64,000 nucleotides of DNA from Erwinia mallotivora (GTDB lineage Bacteria; Pseudomonadota; Gammaproteobacteria; Enterobacterales; Enterobacteriaceae): positions 44,757 to 108,756 of the forward strand of contig NZ_JFHN01000042.1 in the NCBI RefSeq assembly GCF_000590885.1, in the 5' to 3' direction. Position numbers and translations under genes: made by a program. The notes under the pieces were generated by a model. That model was given only the letters and a program-made list of their open reading frames with translations, searched no databases and had not been told where the DNA came from. The stretch's first letter is position 1. Each line of letters opens with the position of its first letter. This document shows positions 27,644-37,081 of the stretch, piece after piece.

Positions 27644-29036
27644 ACGGCATATCGTCATCGTTGGCGGCGGCTTCAGCGGCACCGCGCTGGCTGTTCAGCT
27701 GGCGCGACGGGGCGGCGCGGGCCTGCGGGTGACGGTGATTGAGCCGCGTGATGCTCTGGCGCAGGGCGTGGCTTACAGCACTGACGATGCCGCACACCGC
27801 ATTAACGTTCCTGCCGCCCGGATGCAGCTCTCTGCGGCGGAAGAAGGGGATTTCGATCGCTGGTATCGCGCCTCCGCCGCTTATCAGGCCGATCCGGCGG
27901 CGCGCTGGCACGACGACAGCGTCTGGCCGCAGCGCCGCCAGTTTGCCGCATACCTGACCCTGAAACTGGACGACGCCCGTCGCCATTCAGCCGTGGTGGT
28001 TCAGCATCTGAAGGATCGCGCGGTGGCGCTGGTTGATGGCGTGGTGCATACCGCCGGGGGAGCGCGCTTAACGGCCGATCAGGTGGTGCTGGCCATCAGT
28101 CATCCGCCGCCCGACGTGCCGCCACCGCTGCGCGCCTTTCGCAACCATCCTGCCGTCATCGCTGACCCCTGGCGTCCCGGGGCGCTGGCCGGGATTGCCG
28201 CCGGTGACCGCGTGGCGATTATCGGCAGCGGTCTGACCATGGCGGATATGGTGGCATCCCTTCAGCGGCAGGGGCACCGGGGCAACGTGCTGGTCTTTTC
28301 CCGTCGGGGACGTCTGCCGGGGGCTAACCTGAGCGGTGAATATGCTGACTGGCCGCTCGATTTTCAGCGTCCACAGCGTGACAGCGCGCGAGGCTGGCTG
28401 CAACGTGTGCGCGCGGAAGTGCGCGAGGCCGCTAAGGTTAACCTGCCCTGGCAGCGGGTGCTGGATGCAATCCGCCACCATGCGCAGTCGATCTGGCAGC
28501 GCTTGCCGTTGCAAGAGCAGCAGCGCTTTCTGCGCCATCTTCGTCCCTGGTGGGATGCGCACCGCTATCGCATTGCGCCGCAGGTCAGCGCGGTACTGGA
28601 GCAGCGACAACAAAGCGGGCAGTTGCAGCTGCTGGCGGCCCGCCTGCAACAGGTTGACGTCCAGAACGGCAGCATCAGCCTCACCCTGCACCGTCGTCAG
28701 GGGGCAGAAGAGATCCACCACGTTGACCGGCTGATCGTCACCACCGGCCCGGCCCACAGCGGGTTGATCGACAGCGACGCGCTGCTGAGCCAGCTGGCTG
28801 GCGCAGGCATCATCCGCCGCGATGCGCTCGGCCTCGGTATCGATGTCAGCGCGCTTTCGCAAACCCTTAACGCCACTGGCCAGGCGAATCCGCATCTGTA
28901 CGTGGTGGGGCCGGCGGCCCGTGGCCGCTTTGGCGAGCTGATGGGACTGCCACAGGTGGCGGAACATGCCGAACAGCTCGCCCGCCAGCTGCTGGAACCA
29001 TTGCTTCTCACCGCGTCAGCGCGATGTCCTGCCTGA
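27636..29036 (+). CDS. FAD/NAD(P)-binding oxidoreductase, YdhS-like
   Basis: Flavoprotein of 466 residues of the COG4529/YdhS type. The N-terminal dinucleotide fold is HIVIVGGGFSGTALAVQLAR, with DxxAQGVAYSTDDAAHRINV as in this group. A second Rossmann motif is VAIIGSGLTMADMV near 190, and the C-terminal FAD segment is LYVVGPAARGRFGE. The substrate is unknown. Its position inside the sulfone operon, overlapping sfnG by 8 bp, suggests electron supply or an N/S-oxidation step, but this is inference. Confidence 0.75.
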   Translation: MSERHIVIVGGGFSGTALAVQLARRGGAGLRVTVIEPRDALAQGVAYSTDDAAHRINVPAARMQLSAAEEGDFDRWYRASAAYQADPAARWHDDSVWPQRRQFAAYLTLKLDDARRHSAVVVQHLKDRAVALVDGVVHTAGGARLTADQVVLAISHPPPDVPPPLRAFRNHPAVIADPWRPGALAGIAAGDRVAIIGSGLTMADMVASLQRQGHRGNVLVFSRRGRLPGANLSGEYADWPLDFQRPQRDSARGWLQRVRAEVREAAKVNLPWQRVLDAIRHHAQSIWQRLPLQEQQRFLRHLRPWWDAHRYRIAPQVSAVLEQRQQSGQLQLLAARLQQVDVQNGSISLTLHRRQGAEEIHHVDRLIVTTGPAHSGLIDSDALLSQLAGAGIIRRDALGLGIDVSALSQTLNATGQANPHLYVVGPAARGRFGELMGLPQVAEHAEQLARQLLEPLLLTASARCPA

Positions 29037-29109
29037 CTGAACCACTGAACTTTTCCTTCTGATTAACCTCATCATGGTCAGGCTGCGTGCTGGCCGTTAA
29101 GGAGTGCCT

Positions 29110-30519
29110 GTGTCGTCATCACGAGAAATCCGCCTCAACGCCTTTGAGATGAACTGCGTCGGCCATCAGTCACCGGGACTGTGGGCGCATCCCCGCGACC
29201 GCTCATGGCAATATAAGGATCTGAGTTACTGGACCGACCTCGCCCGTTTGCTGGAGCGGGGGAAATTTGACGGGCTGTTTATTGCCGATGTGCTGGGCGT
29301 TTACGACGTGCTGAATGGCAGCAATCAGGCGGCAATCCGTCATGCCACCCAGGTGCCGGTGAACGATCCGCTGGCGCTGATCACTCCGATGGCGCTGGTC
29401 ACCGAGCATCTTGGCTTTGGCCTGACCGCCTCGCTGTCGTTTGAGCATCCTTATCCGTTCGCCCGGCGACTCTCGACGCTGGATCACCTGACCAGAGGCC
29501 GCGTCGGCTGGAATATTGTCACCTCCTACCTGGAGAGCGGCGCACGTAATATTGGCCAGACGCAGACCGATCACGATGCGCGCTATGACTATGCCGATGA
29601 ATATTTGCAGGTGGTCTATAAGCTGCTGGAAGGCAGCTGGGAAGAGGGCGCGGTGCTGCGTGACCGGGAGCGGCGTATCTTCAGCGATCCGCATAAAATT
29701 CATCCCATCAACCATCAGGGCACTTTCTTTCAGGTGCCGGGTATTCATCTCTGCGAACCGTCACCGCAGCGTACCCCGGTGCTGTATCAGGCCGGGGCAT
29801 CGAGCCGGGGTAAACAGTTTGCCGCCGAACATGCCGAGTGCGTGTTTGTGGCCGCGCCGTCAAAAATATTGCTGAAGAAAACCGTCAGCGATATCCGTCG
29901 CCGCGTTGCCGAAGCGGGCCGTGATCCGCGTAGTGTGCTGATCTTTAATCTGCAAACGGTGATTGTCGGCGAAAGCGATCGGGCTGCCCGCGCAAAGTGG
30001 CTGGAATACAAAGAGTATGTCAGCTACGAAGGCGCGCTGGCGCTGATATCAGGCTGGACCGGCATTGATTTTGCTCAGTATCAGTCGGACCAGGTGTTAA
30101 AGCATCTGCACACTAACGCTATCCAGTCGGCGGTGGAAACCTTCTCCACCGCTGACCCCAACCGCCAGTGGACGGTGCAGGCGCTGGCCGACTGGGTGGG
30201 CATTGGCGGCTTTGGTCCGTTGCTGGTCGGCAGTGCGCAAACCGTGGCTGATGAATTGCAGAGCTGGGTAGAAGAAACCGATGTCGATGGCTTCAACCTT
30301 GCCTATGCCCTCAGCCATGAAACCTTCAGCGACGTGGTTGACCTGCTGATCCCGGAGCTGCAACAGCGCGGCGTCTTCAAACGGCAGTACCAGCCGGGCA
30401 CTCTGCGCGAAAAACTGTCTGGCGGCGGGCCACGGCTGGCGGCACCGCATCCGGCTGCGCGCTACCGTCAGCTCAGCGGTGAGCAGCACTGGGCGGCGGG
30501 GGATCGTCTCGCCGTCTGA
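29110..30519 (+). CDS. NtaA/SnaA/DszA-family flavin monooxygenase (DmoA-like)
   Basis: Luciferase-like monooxygenase of 469 residues. Family segments include LNAFEMNCVGHQSPGLW, KFDGLFIADVLGVYD, RVGWNIVTSYLESGARN, HDARYDYADEYLQVVYKLLE and the PVLYQAGASSRGKQFA phosphate loop. Relatives act on dimethylsulfide (DmoA), nitrilotriacetate (NtaA) or dibenzothiophene sulfone (DszA). Given sfnG and ssuD beside it, an organosulfur substrate is likely. The start is GTG 29110, five bases after AGGAG; GTG 29104 overlaps that RBS. Confidence 0.8.
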   Translation: MSSSREIRLNAFEMNCVGHQSPGLWAHPRDRSWQYKDLSYWTDLARLLERGKFDGLFIADVLGVYDVLNGSNQAAIRHATQVPVNDPLALITPMALVTEHLGFGLTASLSFEHPYPFARRLSTLDHLTRGRVGWNIVTSYLESGARNIGQTQTDHDARYDYADEYLQVVYKLLEGSWEEGAVLRDRERRIFSDPHKIHPINHQGTFFQVPGIHLCEPSPQRTPVLYQAGASSRGKQFAAEHAECVFVAAPSKILLKKTVSDIRRRVAEAGRDPRSVLIFNLQTVIVGESDRAARAKWLEYKEYVSYEGALALISGWTGIDFAQYQSDQVLKHLHTNAIQSAVETFSTADPNRQWTVQALADWVGIGGFGPLLVGSAQTVADELQSWVEETDVDGFNLAYALSHETFSDVVDLLIPELQQRGVFKRQYQPGTLREKLSGGGPRLAAPHPAARYRQLSGEQHWAAGDRLAV

Positions 30520-30552
30520 TCTGCCGTGGACAGCACCGTGGCACCCTTCTGA

Positions 30553-30577
30553 CCGGAACAGTCCGTGGCTGTTCCGG
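30553..30577 (+). terminator. Hairpin after the DmoA-like gene
   Basis: Perfect 9-bp stem CCGGAACAG/CTGTTCCGG with a 7-nt loop, 34 bp past the stop. There is no adjacent T-run. The remaining 130 bp before the MFS gene are AT-rich and may hold a separate promoter; a weak GG-N10-GC pattern at 30581-30594 could be a second sigma-54 element. Confidence 0.45.
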
Positions 30578-30712
30578 TGTGGCTGTTGGTGAGCAAAAAA
30601 TTATTTAACTTATTGAATTTATGTAATTTTATAGCAGTAATTGTTGTTTGTCTGCCGCCCGAAACCTCTCTATAACTGCCTCGTTACCTGCTGAAAAAAA
30701 GACGAGGATATG

Positions 30713-32164
30713 ATGAGCACCATTAATTTTGAGGGGATAACGGCGACGCCACCGCCGCATTCAACACCGGTTCGTTCGGTCAGTGACGTGGCGAAACTGA
30801 TCAACGCACAACAAAACCCACACCGCTATGCCCGCTTTATCGTTTTTCTGGCGCTGGGCGGGGTCTTTCTGGACGCTTACGATCTCACCACGCTGTCATA
30901 CGGTATTGATGATGTGGTGAAAGAGTTTGCGCTGACGCCAGCCCTGACCGGTCTGGTTACCTCATCGATTATGATCGGCACTATTATTGGTAACCTGCTG
31001 GGCGGCTGGCTGACCGATAAGTACGGACGCTACACGGTATTTATGGCCGATATGCTGTTTTTCGTCGTCTCCGCCATTGCCGCCGGTCTGGCCCCTAACG
31101 TCTGGGTGCTGACTGGCGCACGTTTCCTGATGGGTATCGGCGTGGGGATCGATCTGCCGGTGGCGATGGCCTACCTTGCGGAGTTCTCAAAGTTCACCGG
31201 CAAAGGCAACAAAGCCGCGCGCCTCGCTGCCTGGTGCCCGATGTGGTATGCCGCCTCATCGGCCTGTTTCTTTATCATCTTTGCGCTGTTTTTTCTGTTA
31301 CCGGAAGCGCATCAGGGCTGGCTGTGGCGGGCATCACTGCTGTTTGGTGCCGTCCCGGCGCTGTTGATTATTGCCGTACGCCGTAAATTTATGAATGAAT
31401 CGCCGCTGTGGGCGGCGAATCAGGGCGACCTGCGCGGGGCGGTGCGTATTCTGCGTGACGCTTACGGCATCCACGCCCATGAAGCCGCGCCGCCGGTTAA
31501 CAAAAAACCGCCGAAGGTTGGCTACCGCGAGCTGTTTCGCCAGCCGTGGCGGGGACGCACGCTGGTGACTGCGGTGATGAACATCTGCATCTCATTTGAG
31601 TACACCGCGATCGCCTTCTTTCTGCCCTCGATCCTGGCCCGCTTTCTTGGCGCGGGCGTATTTGAAACCATCGCGGCGTCGCTGGGGCTGAACGTGCTGT
31701 TCGCCTTTACCGGCGGCCTGCTGGGGATGCGGCTGGCATGGAAATATCCTTCGCGCCATGTCGCCATCGCCGGGTTTGCCCTGCAATTTATCGCGCTGGT
31801 TTCACTGGCGCTGATCGGCCACCCGCAGGCCGCCGCCGGGGTGCTGTTGGCGATACTGATGCTCGGCCTGTGGCTGTTTGCCGAAGGCTTTGGTCCCGGT
31901 GCGCAGATGATGGTCTATCCGACGCTGGCTTATCCGACCCACATTCGTGCCACCGGGGTGGGCTTTGGCCGCTCGCTTTCCGGCATCGGCAGCGCGCTGG
32001 CGCTGTTTATTCTGCCGGTATTGCAGGCGTCGTTTGGCACCAACATGTTCTGGATTGTCTCGCTGGCGGCGATCATCCCGATCTTTTTCCTGCTGATTAT
32101 CCGTTTTGAACCCACCCGTCAGGATATCGATGACCAACCCGATAATGGAGAACACCATGTCTGA
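30713..32164 (+). CDS. MFS transporter (metabolite:H+ symporter type)
   Basis: Major facilitator of 483 residues with 12 predicted helices. The MFS loop-2/3 motif is GGWLTDKYGRYTVFMAD, and helix 4 has GVGIDLPVAMAYLAEF as in sugar/aromatic-acid symporters. Arg-rich FVRRK and FRQPWRGR loops are cytoplasmic. As the only membrane transporter in the sulfur cluster it is the candidate importer (or exporter) of the organosulfur compound; no ssuABC-type ABC genes are present. It overlaps the next gene by 8 bp. ATG 30713 is 5 nt after GAGG; ATG 30710 is equally in frame. Confidence 0.82.
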   Translation: MSTINFEGITATPPPHSTPVRSVSDVAKLINAQQNPHRYARFIVFLALGGVFLDAYDLTTLSYGIDDVVKEFALTPALTGLVTSSIMIGTIIGNLLGGWLTDKYGRYTVFMADMLFFVVSAIAAGLAPNVWVLTGARFLMGIGVGIDLPVAMAYLAEFSKFTGKGNKAARLAAWCPMWYAASSACFFIIFALFFLLPEAHQGWLWRASLLFGAVPALLIIAVRRKFMNESPLWAANQGDLRGAVRILRDAYGIHAHEAAPPVNKKPPKVGYRELFRQPWRGRTLVTAVMNICISFEYTAIAFFLPSILARFLGAGVFETIAASLGLNVLFAFTGGLLGMRLAWKYPSRHVAIAGFALQFIALVSLALIGHPQAAAGVLLAILMLGLWLFAEGFGPGAQMMVYPTLAYPTHIRATGVGFGRSLSGIGSALALFILPVLQASFGTNMFWIVSLAAIIPIFFLLIIRFEPTRQDIDDQPDNGEHHV

Positions 32165-33374
32165 ACAGCACACTGCAAATTACACTGCGCTGGCCTCACA
32201 CTTTCGTCCGGTTTTTGCCCGCATCGCGGAAGGCGCGCTGGCCCGTGAACGCGATCGTCAGCTGGTTCATCAACCGATCAACTGGCTGAAACAGGCCGGT
32301 TTTGGCACCCTGCGCATTCCGCAGAGTGAGGGCGGATGGGGGGCATCGTTGCCGCAGCTGTTCCGTCTGCTGAATGAGCTGGCGGCAGCGGATTCTAACC
32401 TGCCGCAGGCACTGCGGGCGCACTTTGCCTTTGTCGAAGATCGCCTTAATCAGCCGGACAGCGATGAACGGCGGCGCTGGTTCAGCCGCTTTCGCGACGG
32501 CGAGCTGGTAGGCAGCGGCTGGAGTGAAACCGGCAACCTCAAACTGGGCGAGGTGCTGACCAGAGTCAGCCCCGCAGAGCAGGGCTGGAGGCTGGACGGC
32601 GAAAAATTTTACAGCACCGGCGTACTCTATGCTGACTGGATCGATGTCTATGCGCAGCGTACCGATAATGGTCGCGACGTGATTGCGCTGGTCAGCACCC
32701 ATCAGTCTGCCGTGGAACGGGAAGATGACTGGGATGGTTTCGGCCAGCGTCTGACCGGCAGCGGCACCACCCGTTTTCGTCACGCTGCCGTCGAGCCGCA
32801 GCACGTCTATGACTTCAGCGAACGCTTCCGTTATCAGACGGCGTTTTATCAGCATGTGTTGCTGTCATGCCAGGTGGGGATCGCCAGAGCCATCGTGCGC
32901 GATGTGGCAGAGGGGGTGGAAAGTCGTAAACGCATCTACAGTCATGGTAACGCCCGCCTGGTGAAAAATGACGTCCAGGTGTTGCAGGTGGTCGGGCAGA
33001 TAGCCAGCTGGGCCTGGGCGGTGGAGGCCAGCGCAGAGCGGGCGACAGAATCACTGCAACAGGCTTATGAGGTCTGGCAGCGTGGCGGCAGCGAAGAGGC
33101 GTTAAAGCAGGCCAATATCCTCGCGGAGCTGGAGGCGGCAAAAGCGCAGGTTATCGCCAGCGACCTGGTGCCGCGCGCCGCCACCGAGCTGTTCAATGCG
33201 CTGGGGGCGTCGGATACACGCGTCAGCAAGGCGCTGGATCGTCACTGGCGCAATGCCCGGACGCTGGCCTCGCACAATCCGGTTGTCTACAAAGCCCGCA
33301 ACGTCGGCGACTGGGAGGTAAACGGCAGGCAGCCAACCTTTATCTGGCAGATTGGCAATGGGGGAGAAGGATAA
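32157..33374 (+). CDS. Acyl-CoA dehydrogenase-fold flavin monooxygenase (SfnB/DszC-like)
   Basis: Protein of 405 residues with the acyl-CoA dehydrogenase fold. The helical N-domain contains GFGTLRIPQSEGGWGASLPQ. The middle domain has VGSGWSETGNLKLG and GWRLDGEKFYSTGV, and the C-terminal domain has YQHVLLSCQVGIARAIV and ATELFNALGASDT. The catalytic Glu of true dehydrogenases is not obvious. SfnB and DszC/TdsC members are sulfur-acquisition oxidases or monooxygenases. The overlap with the MFS gene and cluster context support that role. ATG 32157 follows GGAG by 6 nt. Confidence 0.8.
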   Translation: MSEQHTANYTALASHFRPVFARIAEGALARERDRQLVHQPINWLKQAGFGTLRIPQSEGGWGASLPQLFRLLNELAAADSNLPQALRAHFAFVEDRLNQPDSDERRRWFSRFRDGELVGSGWSETGNLKLGEVLTRVSPAEQGWRLDGEKFYSTGVLYADWIDVYAQRTDNGRDVIALVSTHQSAVEREDDWDGFGQRLTGSGTTRFRHAAVEPQHVYDFSERFRYQTAFYQHVLLSCQVGIARAIVRDVAEGVESRKRIYSHGNARLVKNDVQVLQVVGQIASWAWAVEASAERATESLQQAYEVWQRGGSEEALKQANILAELEAAKAQVIASDLVPRAATELFNALGASDTRVSKALDRHWRNARTLASHNPVVYKARNVGDWEVNGRQPTFIWQIGNGGEG

Positions 33375-33390
33375 ATCCGCATGGTCTGGT

Positions 33391-33426
33391 GGTCAGAAAC
33401 CACGCCTGTTGGCGTGGTCACTGACC
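33391..33426 (+). terminator. Long hairpin ending the sulfone cluster
   Basis: GGTCAG-AA-ACCACGCC-TGTT-GGCGTGGT-CA-CTGACC forms a 14-bp stem with one 2x2 internal loop and a TGTT tetraloop, 16 bp past the stop. No T-run follows, so it could be a Rho-assisted terminator or 3' protective stem. Confidence 0.55.
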
Positions 33427-33491
33427 CGATACCGATGAGGCTGTGGCAACCTGATGATTATCGTACGGACCCCACCGCGCATGCCCTGCGG

Positions 33492-33908
33492 TCAGTCTTT
33501 AACGGGCTGATAAGTAAGAATACCCGCCACGCCGCCGCCACCGCCGTCACGAGGGTGATTGACCCCATCCACCACCTCGACTGTTGCAAAATCAAAGGGT
33601 GACACGCCTTCGAGGCAGGCCACATTAATGCCGTACTGCTGAGGATTTGACCGGCGTTGATGAAAGGTGTAAATCCCGCACTGAGAGCAAAAAAAGTGGG
33701 CAGCCTGCCGCGTATTGAAACGGTATTCGGTCAGGAATTCACTCCCGCTTACAATCTCAAGTCCTGAAAGTTCTGCGGAGACGGCAACCGCCCCGCGCAT
33801 CCGGCACAGGGAACAGTTACAGCGGCGAACAGTATTAAAACTATCGGATAACACCACGGAAAAGCGCACGGACTGACAGTGACAGCTGCCAGAAAATTTT
33901 TCACTCAT
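33492..33908 (-). CDS. GFA/CENP-V family zinc protein
   Basis: Small cytoplasmic protein of 138 residues with the GFA (glutathione-dependent formaldehyde-activating)/CENP-V fold. The zinc-binding cysteines are in GSCHCQSVRF, RRCNCSLCRMRG and FFCSQCGIYTFH. The tail has FDFATVEVVDGVNHP, then a glycine stretch. The name does not imply proven formaldehyde chemistry. It is convergent with the sulfone cluster. A C1 link to methylated sulfur oxidation, which releases formaldehyde, is only a speculation. Confidence 0.85.
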   Translation of the reverse strand: MSEKFSGSCHCQSVRFSVVLSDSFNTVRRCNCSLCRMRGAVAVSAELSGLEIVSGSEFLTEYRFNTRQAAHFFCSQCGIYTFHQRRSNPQQYGINVACLEGVSPFDFATVEVVDGVNHPRDGGGGGVAGILTYQPVKD

Positions 33909-34528
33909 CGTTTTTTCCTCACTAAGTTACAGACAACAGCATGGCCCAGGCCGCAGATCTTTTCGGGGCACAGGCTTTATCTGATGTCAGTATTGTACAT
34001 CTCAGAAATTTCGGTGTTTCTGGCGGACAGATAAGGCCCTCTGACAGCGGGCAGGCAGCAGGATTTTATTAAATTGCGCCAGTTCCACAATCTGCAATGC
34101 CGGTGAGCGGAAGAGAGCAGCCAGACGTTACCGTTTAAACAGAAATTGCGTGTTTTTTGCAAGAATTTCTGCTGATAACCCTGTTATAAATAGCCCTGGC
34201 TTTCCTGAGAAGAGCAGCCTGTACAGAAAGATAGTAATTAAGGGAATACGCCAGTAACGGTGAAATCACCCCCGCCTGGCCGAATCTGAATGCGTTGTAC
34301 ATGCATTTCCTGAGCTTGTCAGAAAACGAAAAGTGTAAAACGGCCGAAACACCAACAGTGAATGGTGGATCAATCACGTCAGCAATATAAACGTCGCAGG
34401 GAGCAAAAAATCATCACAGGAAACAGGATCTGATGTTCAGCATAATTCCGTCAGATAACGGCTGAGCCGAATCAGAATAAAATCCTGCATGATGAAACAG
34501 ACCATTAATACGTCAGTGAGGAGCACTT
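33909..34528. other. Gene-poor 620-bp region
   Basis: AT-rich stretch between the GFA gene and the orphan gene. Two leftward frames of 61 and 80 codons exist (33977-34162, 34135-34377), but neither has an RBS or recognisable sequence. No tRNA, insertion-sequence end or repeat was recognised. Confidence 0.4.
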
Positions 34529-34921
34529 ATGTCAGTTATCACCTTTATCAAAGCAACAATTTGCCATAGCAGCAGTGCTGCGTTCGAACGTGCAATAGAA
34601 GACCCTAAAAAGATGGAGTTTGCCCTGAAAGTGATTTCAGTTAAGCACCAAAATGCACTTCTTGACTTCAATAAAGCACGTTCTGATATTACAAAAGAAA
34701 TTCAAATTAAGGACAGGATTTATAAGTATGAACGCTTTCTGAATGCTCTTTTACTCAGAACGCCGCAAACCGCGCAGAAAAAAACTATTTCAGATTTCAA
34801 CAGCCCTCTTACCAGGTTGACGGTAGTCAGCAAAAACGCCAACGATCATCAATATTTTCTGCCTGGCGATTACCAGCCAAAACTCCTCAGTATTACAGCT
34901 GCGGAAGAGCGTTTGATTTAA
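34529..34921 (+). CDS. Orphan hypothetical protein
   Basis: Unrecognised protein of 130 residues. A perfect Shine-Dalgarno GAGGAG lies 5 nt before the ATG, the best support that it is translated. It is polar and Lys-rich, helical in the middle (ITKEIQIKDRIYKYERFLNA), with no signal peptide, membrane helix or metal motif. The base composition is AT-richer than the flanking backbone, suggesting acquisition. It stands alone between the sulfur/GFA block and nth. Confidence 0.6.
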   Translation: MSVITFIKATICHSSSAAFERAIEDPKKMEFALKVISVKHQNALLDFNKARSDITKEIQIKDRIYKYERFLNALLLRTPQTAQKKTISDFNSPLTRLTVVSKNANDHQYFLPGDYQPKLLSITAAEERLI

Positions 34922-35125
34922 GCATTATCAGCCAGTGATCTTATTCACGTCATTCTGCCCCGCAGGCAGATGCTCTGACCGTCCTGGAAAACAGGCGGCT
35001 GTTGTTTATTTCTGCTGGCTGCAGGATGGCCGGGCAATAACTAATAAGGTTGTGCTGGCGTTTCATCCGGAAAATGACGCGAGAAGGGGAGCGTACTTCA
35101 GGCTAAGGCCGCCCGGGATAAAAGC

Positions 35126-35758
35126 TCACTCCACCTTCTCGCGGTATTCGCATAAATCTTCTATCAGACAGGAGCCACAGCGCGGCTTACGGGCGATGCA
35201 GGTATAACGGCCATGCAGGATCAGCCAGTGATGGCAGTCCACTTTAAATGGCGCGGGCACCACCTTCAGCAGTTTCTCCTCCACCTGCTCAACGTTCTTG
35301 CCTGGCGCAAAGCCGGTGCGATTGCTGACGCGAAAAATATGGGTGTCCACCGCGATGGTTGGCCAGCCGAACGCGGTATTCAGCACCACATTAGCGGTTT
35401 TGCGCCCGACGCCGGGCAGTGCCTCCAGCGCCTCGCGATTTTCCGGCACTTCCCCCTGATGCTGCTCCAGCAGGATGCGACAGGTTTTAATCACGTTTTC
35501 CGCCTTGCTGTTAAACAGGCCGATGGTCTTGATGTACTCTTTCACCCCGTCAACCCCCAGCGCCAGTATCGCCGCCGGGGTATTCGCCACCGGATAAAGC
35601 TTCGCGGTGGCTTTGTTGACGCTGACGTCGGTGGCCTGGGCGGAGAGCAGCACGGCGATCAGCAGTTCAAACGGCGTGCTGAAATGTAATTCCGTGGTAG
35701 GATGAGGATTGTTATCCCGCAGGCGGATCAGGATCTGCTGGCGTTTATCCTTGTTCAC
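35126..35758 (-). CDS. nth: Endonuclease III
   Basis: DNA glycosylase/AP lyase of 210 residues for oxidised pyrimidines. Catalytic Lys120 is in the HhH motif [11 protein letters not shown] and Asp138 in AVDTH. The [4Fe-4S] ligands are Cys187, Cys194, Cys197 and Cys203 (C-x6-C-x2-C-x5-C). Its start overlaps the rsxE stop by 4 bp, so it is the last gene of the rsxABCDGE-nth operon, as in E. coli. Confidence 0.98.
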   Translation of the reverse strand: MNKDKRQQILIRLRDNNPHPTTELHFSTPFELLIAVLLSAQATDVSVNKATAKLYPVANTPAAILALGVDGVKEYIKTIGLFNSKAENVIKTCRILLEQHQGEVPENREALEALPGVGRKTANVVLNTAFGWPTIAVDTHIFRVSNRTGFAPGKNVEQVEEKLLKVVPAPFKVDCHHWLILHGRYTCIARKPRCGSCLIEDLCEYREKVE

Positions 35759-36456
35759 AGCGCACCTGCTTTCCCGTCCAGATCAGGCTGCGCCTGCTGT
35801 TCTGCCTTGCGGGCCGCGCGGGCTTTCATCCGGTTATCAATCAGATATTTTGCCGCCAGCAGCATGCCCAGTCCGATAAATGCGCCCGGTGGCAGCATCG
35901 CCAGCAGCATGGGTGAATCAAAATGCACCACCTGAATGCGCAGCGCTTTAGCCCAGGGACCAAGCAGTTGATCGGCTCCGTTGAAAACGGTGCCATTGCC
36001 AATGATTTCCCGCAGGGAGCCCAGCACCACCATCACGCTGGTGGCACCCAGGCCAATCGCCATGCCGTCCAGCGCCGCCAGCGGTACGCTGCTGCGTGAG
36101 GCTACCGCTTCAGCCCGTCCAACCACGATGCAGTTGGTGACAATCAACGGGATAAAAATGCCGAGCGACTGGTAGAGGCCGTAAGCGTAAGCATTGATCA
36201 GCATCTGCACGCAGCTGACCACCGCCGCGATAATCATCACGTAAATCGGAATACGGATATCGCCAGGCACCCAGCGCCGCGAGGCGGAAATGGCGCTGTT
36301 GGTACAGGTCAGTACCATGGTGGTGGCCAGCCCCAGTCCCAGCGCATTGGTGGCGGTGGAGGTGACCGCCAGCAGCGGGCAGAGGCCGAGCAGCTGCACC
36401 AGCGCCGAGTTGTTCTTCCACAGGCCGCCAATCAGCAGCGTTTTAGCTTCACTCAT
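35755..36456 (-). CDS. rsxE: Electron transport complex subunit RsxE
   Basis: Integral membrane subunit of 233 residues with about six helices, of the RnfA/RnfE/NqrD/NqrE family. Typical segments are [20 protein letters not shown] near the start, [20 protein letters not shown] and [13 protein letters not shown]. The paired half-helices carry conserved Cys residues (GLCPLL, TNCIV) that in Rnf/Nqr bind a membrane [2Fe-2S] cluster with RsxA. The start is ATG 36456, overlapping rsxG by 8 bp; in-frame upstream codons lie inside rsxG. Confidence 0.95.
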   Translation of the reverse strand: MSEAKTLLIGGLWKNNSALVQLLGLCPLLAVTSTATNALGLGLATTMVLTCTNSAISASRRWVPGDIRIPIYVMIIAAVVSCVQMLINAYAYGLYQSLGIFIPLIVTNCIVVGRAEAVASRSSVPLAALDGMAIGLGATSVMVVLGSLREIIGNGTVFNGADQLLGPWAKALRIQVVHFDSPMLLAMLPPGAFIGLGMLLAAKYLIDNRMKARAARKAEQQAQPDLDGKAGAL

Positions 36457-37081
36457 TGTCTTCTCCACAGGTTGGCAGCGAGCTGAGTCGCTGCGGCAAG
36501 GTTTCAACATACAGCGTGGTGCGCTTCGCTGCATTCACCACCGCACGAGGCGTGATGGTGGCACCGGTAAACTGATCAAAGTTGCCGCCATCTTTTTTGA
36601 CCGCAAATTGCGGATCGTTTTTGCCGTGGATCTGTACGCCATTAAAACTGTTGATCCAGTCGGAAATACGCAGCTCAATTTTGTCGCCCAGGCCAGGTGT
36701 CTCGTGATGTTCAACCACGCGCACCCCCAGCACTTTGCCGCTGAAGTCCGCGCCGACAATCATCTGAATTGCGCCAGAATAGCCGTCTGGCGCGGTAGTC
36801 TCAATGGCAACGGCCACCGGCTGGTCATTTTTTCTCGCCAGATACAGACGGTGAGGGCTGGCATTTCCCAGTGCCGCATCGCTGACAAGGTAGCACTCCT
36901 GCTGAATGGCGTTGTTGTACATTCCTGGCGGCACCACCTGGTCCAGCAGGATTTTCTGTTGCACCGCTGTCTGATGCTCAATGGTGGGTTTGGTCACCGC
37001 ATTGATCACCGCCGTCAGGCCGGTGGTGACGGCAGCGAACACCGCCAGCGTCACGCCATTTTTACGAATCGCATCCAGCAT
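36449..37081 (-). CDS. rsxG: Electron transport complex subunit RsxG
   Basis: Subunit of 210 residues with one N-terminal helix and a periplasmic FMN domain. The covalent FMN-Thr motif is [11 protein letters not shown], with the acceptor at about Thr175. The segment [18 protein letters not shown] is conserved. ATG 37081 follows GGAG by 5 nt and overlaps the rsxD stop (TGATG). In E. coli the Rsx complex reduces SoxR and keeps the SoxRS response off. Confidence 0.95.
   Translation of the reverse strand: MLDAIRKNGVTLAVFAAVTTGLTAVINAVTKPTIEHQTAVQQKILLDQVVPPGMYNNAIQQECYLVSDAALGNASPHRLYLARKNDQPVAVAIETTAPDGYSGAIQMIVGADFSGKVLGVRVVEHHETPGLGDKIELRISDWINSFNGVQIHGKNDPQFAVKKDGGNFDQFTGATITPRAVVNAAKRTTLYVETLPQRLSSLPTCGEDNE

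Noticed and set aside
33381..33602. A rightward frame after the SfnB/DszC-like gene
   Set aside because: It contains the long hairpin and overlaps the GFA gene antisense; the GFA frame has clear cysteine motifs.
34135..34377. An 80-codon leftward frame in the GFA-orphan gap
   Set aside because: GTG start without RBS, no domain pattern; composition fits random AT-rich DNA.
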